Position numbers and translations under genes: made by a program. The notes beneath the pieces are model-generated. The model saw only the letters and a list, made by a program, of their open reading frames with translations. It did not search any database and was not told where the DNA came from. Shown here piece by piece: positions 13,006 through 24,697 of a DNA stretch of 36,625 bases. Within the stretch, counting starts at the first letter, position 1. Each line of letters opens with the position of its first letter. Source of the DNA: Lysobacter sp. (GTDB lineage Bacteria > Pseudomonadota > Gammaproteobacteria > Xanthomonadales > Xanthomonadaceae); the NCBI GenBank assembly GCA_004322525.1, contig SCUY01000047.1, positions 1 to 36,625 on the forward strand. Reading direction: 5' to 3'.

Positions 13006-14931
13006 CTAACGACGCGCCGCGTAGATCGACGACAGCAGGTCAGGCTTGCCCGGAATCCGCTCCAGGTGCGGGTAGCGCATGCCACCGCGGTAGTCGACGG
13101 CGAGGGTCTGGTAACGGTCGAACGACTTGACCATCAGGCGGATGGGCGCAGGGTCGTCCTTCGCCGCCTTGATCGCGTCCGCCAGCACGTCCTTGCTGTA
13201 CTCGTGGTCGTTCACCGCGACCAGCGTCATGCCGGTGCCGAGGCCCGCATTGAATGCCGGGCTATCCCACCGCACCTCCGACACTTTTGCGTCGGGTGCG
13301 ATGGATAGGCCGAGCGAGTAGATGAAGTCGGCACTCGCATTCTTCTGCTTGGCATGCACCTTGGCGAAGTCGTTCGGCTCATCCTTGAAGACCAGGCGCC
13401 AACCGGCGGCTTCTATGCCGCCAGTCAACGGCGCGCGACCATCGAGCCGGTCGCGCAGGAAGGTTGCCCAGTCGTCGTCGACAACGCTATCGAGCGTACG
13501 AACGACCTCATCGAAGTCGTAGGTCCGTTGCGTCTTCCAGATGCCGTCGTCGACACCAAAGAACGCACGCGCGAAATCGTCGAGCGACTTCCTGCCGCCG
13601 CTCTTCGCCCGGATGCGTGCATCGGCCTCGAGCCAGATCATCTGCCCGGCGGAGTAGTAGTCCTCAGCCAGCTGGTAGCTGCGATACGACTTCGCACGCC
13701 GCGACGCGATGATGGGGTCGTGCGTGGTGTCCTGCACGGCGCGCCATGCGAGCCCGGGCCGGTTTTCGGTATACGACGCGGCGACCAGTGCGAGCGAATC
13801 CAGCGAAGCCTGCTTGGAACGCAGTCCGGCGCGCCCGGTAAGCACGTTGCCCCAGTACTGCGTCTGCCCTTCGTAAACCCACAGCAGCGTGTCCTGCATC
13901 GGCACGTTGAAGTTCGGAGTCCACAGGTCCTTCGGACGCCGGAACTTGCCGTTCCAGGAATGCACGTACTCGTGCGCGAGCAGGTCGCTGAAACCGGCCT
14001 TGGCATCGTGCTCGGTGAAGTAGGCGGGTTCCAGGCCGTTCTCGCTCGAACGCTGGTGCTCGAGGCCGTTGCCGGCCAGCTGGCTGGAGAGCGAGAACAG
14101 GAAGTCGTAGTGGTCGTAATGCTGCGCGCCGAACAGCTTCACCGCCTGCTGCACCATGCGTCGATGCGCGGCGACCTGTTCGGGCTTGGCTTCCAGGTAC
14201 TTGGCCGCGTCGGCGAACACATTGAGCCGCACCGGCACCTTCGCGCCCGGCGCGAGGTCGATGACCTTGCGATGACGGCCGGCGTAGACAGGCGAATCGA
14301 CGAGCACGTCGAGCGGCACATTTCGGTAGACCGTGCTGTCGCCGGAGGTGCTGGCGACCTCGAGCGCGGTGGCAGCCGCGAAACCGGTCGGATAGCGGAC
14401 AGTGGCTGCGGCGTCGATACGACTGGCGTAGTAGCCCGCCGGATACAGCACCAGCGCATTCCACTGCAGGTTGAGCAGGTCCGGCGTCATCACCACGCGG
14501 CCCTGCGCGGGATCGGTGGGCGTCAGGTACTGGTATTCGGCGGTCACCGAGGTGGCGCCGGCGGGTACGTCGACGTGGAACGCGAACACGTCGAGCGGGT
14601 CGCGCCGCCAGGCCAGGCGGCTGCCATTCGCGGTAAACGCGATGCCCGCCAGTTTGTCGAGCGGGCCCGACGGCGCGTGGTTGCCAGGCAGCCACTGCGG
14701 ATACAGCAGTGTCAGCCGCCCCGGGCGCGCGGGAATCTCTTCGCGGACGCGGATGATCCGTCGCGCGAGGTCCGTTGCGTCCACGTGGATGGCCAAGGTG
14801 CCGGCGAACGGGGTGTCGGTTGCGACCGGGACCTGTCCGCCCGCAGGCAGCGCGTCCTGCGCCATCGCGGGGTGAGTGGCGAGGGCTACTGCGCAGAGCA
14901 GTGGAAGCAGGCGACGTGCAGGTCGGAACAT
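13006..14931 (-). CDS. M61 family metallopeptidase (glycyl aminopeptidase-like) with C-terminal PDZ domain and signal peptide
   Basis: HEYVHSWNGKFRRP zinc motif, EGQTQYWGNVL, signal peptide MFRPARRLLPLLCAVALATHPAMAQ. Confidence 0.93.
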   Translation of the reverse strand: MFRPARRLLPLLCAVALATHPAMAQDALPAGGQVPVATDTPFAGTLAIHVDATDLARRIIRVREEIPARPGRLTLLYPQWLPGNHAPSGPLDKLAGIAFTANGSRLAWRRDPLDVFAFHVDVPAGATSVTAEYQYLTPTDPAQGRVVMTPDLLNLQWNALVLYPAGYYASRIDAAATVRYPTGFAAATALEVASTSGDSTVYRNVPLDVLVDSPVYAGRHRKVIDLAPGAKVPVRLNVFADAAKYLEAKPEQVAAHRRMVQQAVKLFGAQHYDHYDFLFSLSSQLAGNGLEHQRSSENGLEPAYFTEHDAKAGFSDLLAHEYVHSWNGKFRRPKDLWTPNFNVPMQDTLLWVYEGQTQYWGNVLTGRAGLRSKQASLDSLALVAASYTENRPGLAWRAVQDTTHDPIIASRRAKSYRSYQLAEDYYSAGQMIWLEADARIRAKSGGRKSLDDFARAFFGVDDGIWKTQRTYDFDEVVRTLDSVVDDDWATFLRDRLDGRAPLTGGIEAAGWRLVFKDEPNDFAKVHAKQKNASADFIYSLGLSIAPDAKVSEVRWDSPAFNAGLGTGMTLVAVNDHEYSKDVLADAIKAAKDDPAPIRLMVKSFDRYQTLAVDYRGGMRYPHLERIPGKPDLLSSIYAARR

Positions 14932-15030
14932 GCGGCAGTCCTTCGAGGGCGATCGGCGAATCCTACGGAAGGCAGCCCGGGCCCGGTGTCACCGCCCGGG
15001 CGTGGTTCGTCGGCACTGTGACGGGGGGCA

Positions 15031-15430
15031 ATGAATTGGCCGCGCCTTGAAGATGTGGACGCAGGATCGCCTCAGGCTGCTTGTCGCCTCGCGCTTGAGC
15101 TAAAACGCTGCGCGACTTTGAGCGACGTCGCTCAAATGGCGGCCTTCGTGAGCAGCGACTCGTCAACGCGCATCCAAGACGTCGCAAAACGCATGTTGGA
15201 TCAGACCGAAAGCGATGCAGTCGCGTGCGCCGGAGTGCCGGCAGCGTTAACGCAGAAGGCTTTTCATTATCAGAAGATCGCCTTCGACGGCGGTGACCCT
15301 CGCATGCAGCGCTGGCTGGCTCAATCGTCGGCCCTACATCTCAGCATTTGTTGACGACCTCGACGCCTGGAACGGGCATCGAGGTCGAGCACGCCTTGGA
15401 AATGGTCGAGCAAACCGAAGCCTAGCCTGC
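15031..15430 (+). pseudogene. Probable truncated/frameshifted hypothetical gene
   Basis: ORF 15031-15354 (GSPQAACRLALELKRC...) ends abruptly; plausible continuation ...GIEVEHALEMVEQTEA* lies in another frame and stops near 15422. Confidence 0.4.
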
Positions 15431-15617
15431 GTACAGCGACCCCCCGGACCGGACTCTCGGGGGCCATATCCACGCCATATCCTTGCGGGCCGGCGTGTGG
15501 GCGGCTTCGAAGTGGGCAACCGCATGGTCCGGACATTCGGCAGAAACTATGGGTCCTGCCCACACGCGCATCCTCTGCCGCCACGCTTACCCCTTCGGCG
15601 CGCACTAACATGGTGCG

Positions 15618-16638
15618 ATGCCGAGCCCGCCGCCCGATACCGATGCCCTGACCACGCCTCTGGTGTGGACCGATGCCGCCGGGGTCATTCTCGGTGTCAA
15701 CCAGGCCTTCGCCCGCTGGCTGGGCGTCGGCCAGCGCCGGTTGTCCGGCCAGCGCCTGGCCGCGCTGGGCGGCGGTGACCTCGACGAACCGCTTGCCCGC
15801 ACCGCCGAGCCCACCGATGCGCCGCTGCGGCTGCGCCGGATCAGCCTGCGCTTCGCCGACGGCGCCGAGCGTTTCGCCGATGCCTGGCTCTCGCGGCGCG
15901 AGGAGGGCTGGCTGCTCGAGGCCCATCCGGTTGATGAGTTCCCCGACGACGACCCTTCGCGCCTGCCGTCGGCGCTCAGCGCCGCCCTGCGCGGGCTCGC
16001 GCACGAGCTGCGCAATCCGCTCGCCGGCCTGAAGGGTGCCGCGCAGCTGCTCACCCGCCGTCTTGACGCCCGCGATGCCGAGTCACACGCGCTGACCGCG
16101 CTCATCGACAGCGAAACCGCGCGCCTCACTGGCCTGCTCGATCGTCTGCTCAGCCCGCTCCCGTTGCAGCCGCATGCACCGATCAACATCCATGCCGTGC
16201 TCGAGCGCGTGTTGCGCCTGGCCGAAGCCGACGCCGGCTGGGCGGTGAAGCTGGTGCGCGATTACGACCCCAGCCTGCCGGAGATCGATGGCGATGCCGA
16301 CCGGCTCACCCAGGCGGTGTGGAACCTCGTGCGCAATGCCATCGAGGCCGGTGCCGCGCAGGTGGTGCTGCGTACGCGGGCCGAGCGCGGCGTGCGTATC
16401 TTCGACGCGATCCACCCGGTCGCGCTGCGGCTGGAGATCGCCGACGACGGCCGCGGCGTGCCCGATGACCTCAGCGAGCGTCTGTTCCTGCCGCTGGTAT
16501 CGGGCCGCGCGGATGGCACCGGGCTCGGCCTCGCGCTCGCACAGCAGGTCGCGCGCGAGCACCGCGGCTCGCTCGGCTACCGCTCGCGTCCGGGCCATAC
16601 CGTGTTCACCCTGATGCTGCCGATGACGGACGCTACCG

Positions 16639-16646
<8 letters not shown>
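15618..16646 (+). CDS. ntrB: Nitrogen regulation sensor kinase NtrB (NR(II))
   Basis: PAS-like N-terminus, H-box LAHELRNPLAGLKGAAQLL, N-box VWNLVRNAIEAGA, immediately followed by ntrC. Confidence 0.93.
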
Positions 16647-18057
<1,411 letters not shown>

Positions 18058-18119
18058 CCTGCGGCTTCACCGGCGCCGAACCCGGGCACCGACATCCTCG
18101 CCATCAAAAGGAGATCGCC

Positions 18120-18677
18120 ATGAAGTCCAGCTTCCTTGTGTCCTTCGTCCTGCTCGCCGGCTGCGTAGCGGCGCCGGTGTCGGCGCCGCCGCCGCGGACC
18201 ATCGCGGCACGGCATCCGGCGGCCGCTTCGGCGCTGGTGGTGTTGGCACCGGCCTCGGCCAGCCTCGTGAGCGGGCGCCTCACGTTCGTACCGATGTCCG
18301 GCGGTGTACACCTGACCGGCGAGATCGGCGGCCTCGCGGCCGGTAGCACGCATGGCCTGCATGTGCACGAGAAGGGGGATTGCAGCGCTGCCGACGCCAG
18401 CAGTGCCGGCCCGCACTTCGACACCGCCGCGCGCGCGCATGGCCGCCCGGGCGGCGCCTTGCACCATGCCGGGGACCTGCCCAACATCGTCGCCGGCAGT
18501 GACGGCGTCGCCCGCGTCGATGCGCATATCGACGGCCTCGCGCTCGGCGGCAGCGCCGGCGCCGACATCCTCGACCGCGCACTCGTCGTGCATGCGCAGG
18601 CGGACGACTACGCAAGCCAGCCTGCCGGAAACTCCGGCGCGCGCGTTGCCTGTGGCGTGATCCGGGGCGGGCGCTGA
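18120..18677 (+). CDS. sodC: Cu/Zn superoxide dismutase, lipoprotein-type signal
   Basis: HGLHVHEKGDCSAADASSAGPHF, HHAGDLPNI, VVHAQADDYASQPAGNSGARVACGVI; lipobox-like LLAGC. Confidence 0.95.
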   Translation: MKSSFLVSFVLLAGCVAAPVSAPPPRTIAARHPAAASALVVLAPASASLVSGRLTFVPMSGGVHLTGEIGGLAAGSTHGLHVHEKGDCSAADASSAGPHFDTAARAHGRPGGALHHAGDLPNIVAGSDGVARVDAHIDGLALGGSAGADILDRALVVHAQADDYASQPAGNSGARVACGVIRGGR

Positions 18678-19171
18678 TGCCCTCCTGTCTGCGGATCCGC
18701 GAGGCCGTGCCGGGGGATGCCGAACGGCTCGCGCAATGGGCTTGCGCGATGGCACGGGAGACCGAGCATCTCGAACTGGAGCCGGCCACCGTGCTCGCCG
18801 GCGTTGCCCAGGGAATCGCGGACGGCACCAAGGCGCGTTACTTCGTCGCGACGGACGAGGTCGTGCTGGCGGGCGATGAAGTACTCGGCCGGCCGGTCGG
18901 CATGCTGATGCTCACCCGCGAATGGAGCGACTGGCGCTGCGGCCACTGGTGGTGGATCCAGAGCGTCTACGTGGCGCCTGAGCACCGTCGCCATGGCGTG
19001 TTCCGCGCGCTCTACGAGCACGTGGCCACGCAGGCGCGTGCCGCCGCCGACGTGATCGGCCTGCGGCTCTATGTCGAACGCGACAATGCCGACGCCCAGC
19101 GCACCTATGCCGCACTGGGCATGGACGATGCGGGCTACCGCATTTTCGAGGCGACGCTGCGCGCGCGCTGA
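18677..19171 (+). CDS. GNAT family N-acetyltransferase
   Basis: WWIQSVYVAPEHRRHGVFRALYEHVATQAR...LRLYVERDNADAQRTYAALGM; start overlaps the sodC stop (TGATG). Confidence 0.88.
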   Translation: MPSCLRIREAVPGDAERLAQWACAMARETEHLELEPATVLAGVAQGIADGTKARYFVATDEVVLAGDEVLGRPVGMLMLTREWSDWRCGHWWWIQSVYVAPEHRRHGVFRALYEHVATQARAAADVIGLRLYVERDNADAQRTYAALGMDDAGYRIFEATLRAR

Positions 19172-19385
19172 GCGGCAGCCGCACAAGCGGCCGGGGGCTT
19201 GCGACGCCTGTCACATCCGCGCCGCGGCTCAACAGACATTCATGTGAAGCGCGTGTGACGTGCCTACTCTAGGCCTGTCGAGCCCGGCCGATAACAGCAT
19301 CGGGCCCGCCGGGATTCCGCCGGATTTTTCCCAACTTCATGGCCGTGCCGAGGGGCGCGGGCCATCCGTTTCGAGGAGCCGTTCC

Positions 19386-19664
19386 ATGCACATGATGGGC
19401 GCCACACTGCGCAAGATCAGCCTGAAGGATGGCGCCACCGCCGGCCTGTTCGCCGCTGCGCTCACGATCGGCCTCGCGCTCGCCTTCCGCTCGTCCGGGC
19501 GCGATGTCTGGCAGGCCACCGATGCACTGATGCCGGTATTCATCGGTGGCCTCGCGCAGGCCGCCGGTATCAATCCGGTGCGCAGCCCGTTGTTGATGGC
19601 ATTGGTTGCCGGCGGCGCTGCGCTGGTGATGTTCGCCTGCAAGCTGGCATTGGGCACGCTGTAG
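19386..19664 (+). CDS. Small membrane protein of unknown function
   Basis: 93-codon ORF, hydrophobic segments TAGLFAAALTIGLALAF and LLMALVAGGAALVMFACKLAL. Confidence 0.65.
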   Translation: MHMMGATLRKISLKDGATAGLFAAALTIGLALAFRSSGRDVWQATDALMPVFIGGLAQAAGINPVRSPLLMALVAGGAALVMFACKLALGTL

Positions 19665-19724
19665 CGCGTATCGAGGTTTCCCGGCGCGGAAAGCGGCGGC
19701 GCGTGATACGCCGGTGTGAGCGCT

Positions 19725-20636
19725 TCAGCCCAACGCGGCGACGGCGTCATGCTCGCTGTCGCAATGCACGAAATTGACGGTCAGGCCATGTGCCTGCAGC
19801 ACTGCTGCGAGCTGGCGTTGGCGCGCCTCGAAATGCGCATGCTGCCGGTGCGCGGTATCGCGGCTTTCCGTCGAGGTGCAATCGGCGTGTTCCGCATAGC
19901 GTTTGCGCCAGGCCTGCGGGGTGAACAGCGCGATGCGCGCCTCGCCGTCGACGTAGCGCAGCAGCGGCTCGGGCGGCGCGTCGAGCCAGGCATCCTTTTC
20001 CGGGCACAGCAGCGCGGCTTCGATCACCGGCCATAGCGGCGCCAGGCCCGCATGTTCGTACTGCAGCGACATCATCGCCGCGAGATCGTGCACGGTGAGA
20101 TAGCGCGCGTGCTCCACTTCCAGGCCGAACAGCGCCTGGGCCGCGAGCGCGGTGGCCGCGCCGGCCATGCCGTTTTCCAGCAGCTCGCGTTCGAAGTGGT
20201 CACCGACTTCCTGCGCGGTCGCGGGCTCGCCGCCGAGCACGAACGGCACCAGCCGCAGCGGCCCACCGGCGAAATCCGCCGACGGTGGGAGCAGGCCGGG
20301 CAGCTGCCCGTCGTGCGCGCCAAAAGCGACGACGCGACCGCGCCCCTGGCCCGGCGCGCGTGCGGCGAGTGCATCGAGTTCCCGGTGCAGGGGCCAGCCC
20401 GGGCGCAGCAGCTCGACCGGGTCGTAGTGCGCACCGACGATGACGAGTTCGAGCCCGGCAGCGGCTGGCGCGAAGCGGGCAAGGTCGACGGCGACGTGTC
20501 CGGCGAGTTCGCCGGCGTCGGCCTGCGCAAGCGCGTGCAGAGGCGAGGGATGCTCGCCGCGCAACTCCAGCGCGAGCGCGCCCAGCACGTGCACGGCGGT
20601 GTCGTCGAAGAGGGTAGGCGACATCGGGACAGTCAT
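19725..20636 (-). CDS. Conserved hypothetical protein
   Basis: 303-aa ORF with consistent coding character; divergent from the thiolase gene. Confidence 0.7.
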   Translation of the reverse strand: MTVPMSPTLFDDTAVHVLGALALELRGEHPSPLHALAQADAGELAGHVAVDLARFAPAAAGLELVIVGAHYDPVELLRPGWPLHRELDALAARAPGQGRGRVVAFGAHDGQLPGLLPPSADFAGGPLRLVPFVLGGEPATAQEVGDHFERELLENGMAGAATALAAQALFGLEVEHARYLTVHDLAAMMSLQYEHAGLAPLWPVIEAALLCPEKDAWLDAPPEPLLRYVDGEARIALFTPQAWRKRYAEHADCTSTESRDTAHRQHAHFEARQRQLAAVLQAHGLTVNFVHCDSEHDAVAALG

Positions 20637-20650
20637 CAGTACGCTGACGT

Positions 20651-20679
20651 TTGGTTGCTTGCGGAGGCGGCGCTACACT
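20651..20679 (+). promoter_or_regulatory. Putative sigma70-type promoter for the thiolase gene
   Basis: TTGGTT (20651-20656) - 17 nt - TACACT (20674-20679), about 65 bp upstream of ATG 20745. Confidence 0.45.
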
Positions 20680-20744
20680 CCGGCCATTATGCCCACGCTT
20701 CGCGCGCGGGCCGTATTTTCAAGGCTTTCGCACGAGGTTCGCCC

Positions 20745-22022
20745 ATGCGCCTGTTCCGACCCGTGGCCGTGCTCGGCGGCGTACGCATTCCGTTCTGCCG
20801 GCAGAACTCGGCCTATGCGGACATCGGCAATCTCGGTCTTTCGGTGCGCACGCTGGGCGCGCTGGTCGAGAAGTACGGCCTGCAGGGCCAGCAGCTGGGC
20901 GAAGTGGCGATGGGCGCGGTGATCAAGCATTCGTCGGACTGGAACCTCGGCCGCGAGGCGACGCTGTCGTCGGGCCTGTCGCCGCTGACTCCAGGCATCA
21001 CCCTGCAGCGCGCCTGCGGCACCTCGCTGGATTCGATCATCACCATCGGCAACAAGATCGCGCTGGGGCAGATCGATGCGGGTATCGGCGGCGGCTCGGA
21101 CACCACGTCGGACGTGCCGATCGTCTACGGGCCCGCGCTGCGTCGGCGCCTGCTCAAGGCAGCGGCCGCGAAGACGCCGGTCGAAAAGCTGCGCGCCTTC
21201 GCCGGCTTCGGCCCCCGCGAGCTCAAGCCCGATTTCCCTGGCGTCGCCGAACCGCGCACCGGCAAGAGCATGGGCGCCCATTGCGAGGACATGGCGAAGG
21301 AATGGAACATTCCGCGCCAGGCGCAGGACGAGTGGGCGCTGCGCTCGCACCAGAACCTCGCCGCTGCCTACGACCGCGGCTTCTTCAATGATCTGGTGGT
21401 GAATTTCCGTGGTGTTTCGCGCGACAACATCCTGCGTGCAGACACCACGCTTGCGAAGCTCGCCTCGCTCAAGCCCGCTTTCGACCGCAGCAGCGGCCGC
21501 GGCACGCTCACCGCGGGCAATTCGACACCACTCACCGACGGTGCCGCGGCCTGCCTGCTGTCGTCGAACGAATGGGCGCAGCAGCGCGGCATCGAACCGC
21601 TGTGCTGGCTGCGCGATGCGCAGGTCGCGGCAGTGGACTTCGTGCATGGCGAAGGCCTGCTGATGGCGCCGACGGTCGCCGTGGCCGAGATGCTCGTGCG
21701 CAATGGCATGACCTTGCAGGACTTCGATTTCTACGAGATCCACGAGGCCTTCGCCGCGCAGGTGCTGTGCACGCTGCGGGCCTGGGAGAGCGATGACTAC
21801 TGTCGCAGCCGGCTCGGCCTTGGGCAGGCGATGGGGCGCATCGATCCTGCGCGGATCAATCCGAATGGTTCGTCACTGGCCACCGGCCATCCTTTCGCCG
21901 CGACCGGCGCACGCATCGTCGCCACCGCGGCGAAGGAGCTCGCCGAACGCGGCGCCGGGCGTTGCCTGGTCTCGATCTGCACCGCCGGCGGCATGGGCGT
22001 GGTCGCGATTCTCGAGCGCTGA
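20745..22022 (+). CDS. fadI: Acetyl-CoA C-acyltransferase (thiolase, FadI-like)
   Basis: VAVLGGVRIPFCRQNSAY, LQRACGTSLDSI active-site Cys, GNSTPLTDGAAA, NPNGSSLATGHPFAATGARI, CTAGGMGVVAILE. Confidence 0.92.
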   Translation: MRLFRPVAVLGGVRIPFCRQNSAYADIGNLGLSVRTLGALVEKYGLQGQQLGEVAMGAVIKHSSDWNLGREATLSSGLSPLTPGITLQRACGTSLDSIITIGNKIALGQIDAGIGGGSDTTSDVPIVYGPALRRRLLKAAAAKTPVEKLRAFAGFGPRELKPDFPGVAEPRTGKSMGAHCEDMAKEWNIPRQAQDEWALRSHQNLAAAYDRGFFNDLVVNFRGVSRDNILRADTTLAKLASLKPAFDRSSGRGTLTAGNSTPLTDGAAACLLSSNEWAQQRGIEPLCWLRDAQVAAVDFVHGEGLLMAPTVAVAEMLVRNGMTLQDFDFYEIHEAFAAQVLCTLRAWESDDYCRSRLGLGQAMGRIDPARINPNGSSLATGHPFAATGARIVATAAKELAERGAGRCLVSICTAGGMGVVAILER

Positions 22023-22091
22023 ACCACGCCGGCAGAGCGATTGCCCTGTCAAAGCCTGCGCGGTCGCCCGGCGCAGACCCTGCCTGCACGG

Positions 22092-23336
22092 CTACTGCAG
22101 ACGTGGCGGCAGGCCGCGATCGTCGTCGCGCGGATCGCGCAGCAGTGCGCCCGCGCCGGCAGTCTCCGGCGGCAATTCGATGAGTGCATCGCTGCGCGCG
22201 CTGCGCAAGGCATTCGCGTAGGCGACCCGCGCGCGGCGCTCGTCGCCGCTCGAGGCATAGCCATGGCCAAGGAGTTCCCATGCATCGGCACCCGCGCCGC
22301 GATCGATTGCCTGGCGCAGCGCCGTCTCGGCCTGCAACCAGTCGCCCTGTGCATAGAGCAGGCGCGCACGGCTCGCGAGAAGCCCCGGGCTCGACGGATG
22401 CTGCACGAGCCAGCGTTCAATGCGTGCCTGGCGCTCGTCGACCTGTCCGATCGGCAGGCGCCCGTACAGCGCGGCCAGCGATTCATCCCACTGCACATCG
22501 AGCGCCTGTTCGATCGCACGCGTGGCGGCGTCATCCCAATGCAGTGCCGCAGCCCGTTCGGCGTAGGCGGCGACGACCGCCGGATCGTGACGCAGCGCGG
22601 CGGGAGTGCCATCCCAGCGTGACGCCAGGACATTCCCGTCCGCCGCCGAGGCCAGCGATCCGCGCGCCCAGCGCGCTTCGAGCCGTGCCAGATCCGAGGC
22701 CTGGACCGCATTGTGTTTGCGCAGCGCGCCGAGCATCCCGTAGGCCTCGTCGAACCGGCCCAGTTCAGACAGGGCCTGCGCGCGCAACGTAAGCCCACGC
22801 GGAGGCAGGGGCTGCGCGGCGGGTATGTCGAGTGCGACAAGCGCGTCACCGGCACGCCCCTGTGCAAGCGCGAGTTCGGCCAGCGCGACCGCACGCAGGC
22901 CAGGTTCGCCGGGCCCCAGCGCGTCGAGGTGCTGCTGGGCCGCCGCGTTGTCGCCACGTGCGGCCGCGGCGCGCGCGGCATGGACGCGCGCCACGCCGAG
23001 AGCATCCGGATCGTCACTGGCCAGCAAGGCGCGCTCGGCGCGTTCCCATCGGCCCGAATGCAGGTCGGTCAAGCCATCGAGCAGGTGCTGGCGGGTCGCG
23101 CGCTCGCGACGGCGGCGCAAGGCGATCACAGGCGCCGTCGCGAGGCGATAGAGCAGCCACAGGGCCGCCACCGCGGCAAGTGCGAAAGCGATCGCGCGGG
23201 GAATGCTGGTGGCGTAATCCATGCCGCCATAGCGCAGCAGGACGAGCCCGGGATCGTCGCGCAGCAGCACCTGGGCCGCGAGGGCGACGCCGAGCGCGAG
23301 CACGGCGAAGATCAGCAGGTTGCGGAGAATGCGCAT
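22092..23336 (-). CDS. hemY: HemY-like heme biosynthesis-associated TPR membrane protein
   Basis: N-terminal MRILRNLLIFAVLALGVALAAQVLLRDDPGLVLLRYGGMDYATS followed by a TM helix and TPR-like helices; downstream of hemD. Confidence 0.9.
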   Translation of the reverse strand: MRILRNLLIFAVLALGVALAAQVLLRDDPGLVLLRYGGMDYATSIPRAIAFALAAVAALWLLYRLATAPVIALRRRRERATRQHLLDGLTDLHSGRWERAERALLASDDPDALGVARVHAARAAAARGDNAAAQQHLDALGPGEPGLRAVALAELALAQGRAGDALVALDIPAAQPLPPRGLTLRAQALSELGRFDEAYGMLGALRKHNAVQASDLARLEARWARGSLASAADGNVLASRWDGTPAALRHDPAVVAAYAERAAALHWDDAATRAIEQALDVQWDESLAALYGRLPIGQVDERQARIERWLVQHPSSPGLLASRARLLYAQGDWLQAETALRQAIDRGAGADAWELLGHGYASSGDERRARVAYANALRSARSDALIELPPETAGAGALLRDPRDDDRGLPPRLQ

Positions 23337-23408
23337 GGCAGACCTCGACGATCGGATTCGATGTGACGAGTCTGCGCAGGCGGCCGTGAGGCTCCGTGAA
23401 ACCGCCGC

Positions 23409-24167
23409 TCAGCGGGCGGTGTGGTTCAGCGGGGCGACAAGTTGCACAGGCGCCGGGCCCGCCGCCTGCATCACGTCGGAAAAACCCAGCGCGCAGGCGA
23501 TGTCGGCAAGCCGGCGGCTCGCCGCAATGACTCGCCCGCCTCGCAATACCGCGCATTCGCGCGCGTCGAGTTGAGCCAGCACCTCGTGCAGCGCCTCGGC
23601 GCTCGACAGCATGAGCACCAGCGGGCCGCTTGCCTTGAGCAGTTTCCGGCGAGCGCTTTTCGACAGCGGGCAGCGGGCGCGATCGTAGACATCCGCGCGC
23701 CAGACCTGCGCACCGCGCTCGCGCAACGACGGTTCAATCAGGCCCCGGCCGCCCGGCGCACCCACCAGGCCGACCGGCTCGCCGGCAACATCCTGCAAAA
23801 CCGGGAGCGCGAGCAGGCCTTCGCTGTCCGCGCGCCCGGGATGCACGACAACCTCCACGCCGGCGCGCCGCAGGGCGCGGGCAGTGGCGGCCCCGACGGT
23901 GATCGCCTTCCGTGGCGCGGGCGACAGGCCAAGCGCCACGGCCGCACGCACTGCCTGCGGGCTGGTGAACACCACCCGCGGTGCGGCGAGGGCGGCCTGC
24001 AGCGCAGCGCGTGTGCTGGCGTCGTCGCGCAGCCCGATCGCCCAGGGCGAGAGTGCGATCAGCCCATAACCGGCACGGCGGGCGGCCGTGCGCAACGCGC
24101 CATGTGCACCGCGCGGTCGCAACGAGATCACGTACCCTCTCGGGCCCGTCGGAATGGCTTCCGGCAT
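23409..24167 (-). CDS. hemD: Uroporphyrinogen-III synthase
   Basis: VISLRPRGAHGALRTAARRAGY..., VFTSPQAVRAAV, ITVGAATARALRRAGVEVVVHPGRADSEGLLAL; ORF open to 24209. Confidence 0.92.
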   Translation of the reverse strand: MPEAIPTGPRGYVISLRPRGAHGALRTAARRAGYGLIALSPWAIGLRDDASTRAALQAALAAPRVVFTSPQAVRAAVALGLSPAPRKAITVGAATARALRRAGVEVVVHPGRADSEGLLALPVLQDVAGEPVGLVGAPGGRGLIEPSLRERGAQVWRADVYDRARCPLSKSARRKLLKASGPLVLMLSSAEALHEVLAQLDARECAVLRGGRVIAASRRLADIACALGFSDVMQAAGPAPVQLVAPLNHTAR

Positions 24168-24201
24168 GTCGCGCAGCTTCGCACAGGGATGCTCTCTCCC
24201 G

Positions 24202-24666
24202 ATGACCACCGACGCACTTCGCCACCTCGATGCGCATTACCAGGGCATGCCGCCGGTGCGCGCCCTGCAGCTCGCCATCGATGGCTTCGACGGCGAGTAC
24301 CTGCGTCTGTCCGCGCCACTGCCCGCCAACGTCAACGACAAGGGCTGCGCCTTCGGTGGAAGCCTGGCGTCGCTCATGACACTCGCCTGCTGGGGCCGCG
24401 TCTGGCTTGAACTCGACCGCAACGGGCTCGATGCCGACATCTATGTCGCCGACAGCCAGGTGCGCTACCTCGCGCCGCTGTACGACGATTTGAGGGTGGG
24501 TGCGGGGCTCGCCACCGGGGCCGAGTGGGCACCGTTCATGCAGGCCCTGCGCCAGCGCGGGCGCGGACGGATCGAACTCAGCGCGCGGGTCGACCTGCCC
24601 GACGGCAGGCCGGCCACCACGTTCGACGCGCGTTTCGCCGCCATCCTGCGCCCACCGCCGGGCTAG
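24202..24666 (+). CDS. YiiD C-terminal-like thioesterase
   Basis: LRLSAPLPANVNDKGCAFGGSLASLMTLACWG...DIYVADSQVRYLAPL hotdog-type thioesterase pattern. Confidence 0.85.
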   Translation: MTTDALRHLDAHYQGMPPVRALQLAIDGFDGEYLRLSAPLPANVNDKGCAFGGSLASLMTLACWGRVWLELDRNGLDADIYVADSQVRYLAPLYDDLRVGAGLATGAEWAPFMQALRQRGRGRIELSARVDLPDGRPATTFDARFAAILRPPPG

Positions 24667-24697
24667 CATGCGACTCCCCCTCGCCAGGAGATCATCC

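Noticed and set aside
13354-15021. 555-aa plus-strand ORF antisense to the M61 peptidase
   Set aside because: Composition typical of reverse-complement translation; the minus strand carries HEYVHSWNGK and a signal peptide.
20052-20744. N-terminal extension of the thiolase ORF
   Set aside because: Overlaps the minus-strand hypothetical gene; the natural thiolase start MRLFRPVAVLGG is at 20745 after a plausible promoter.
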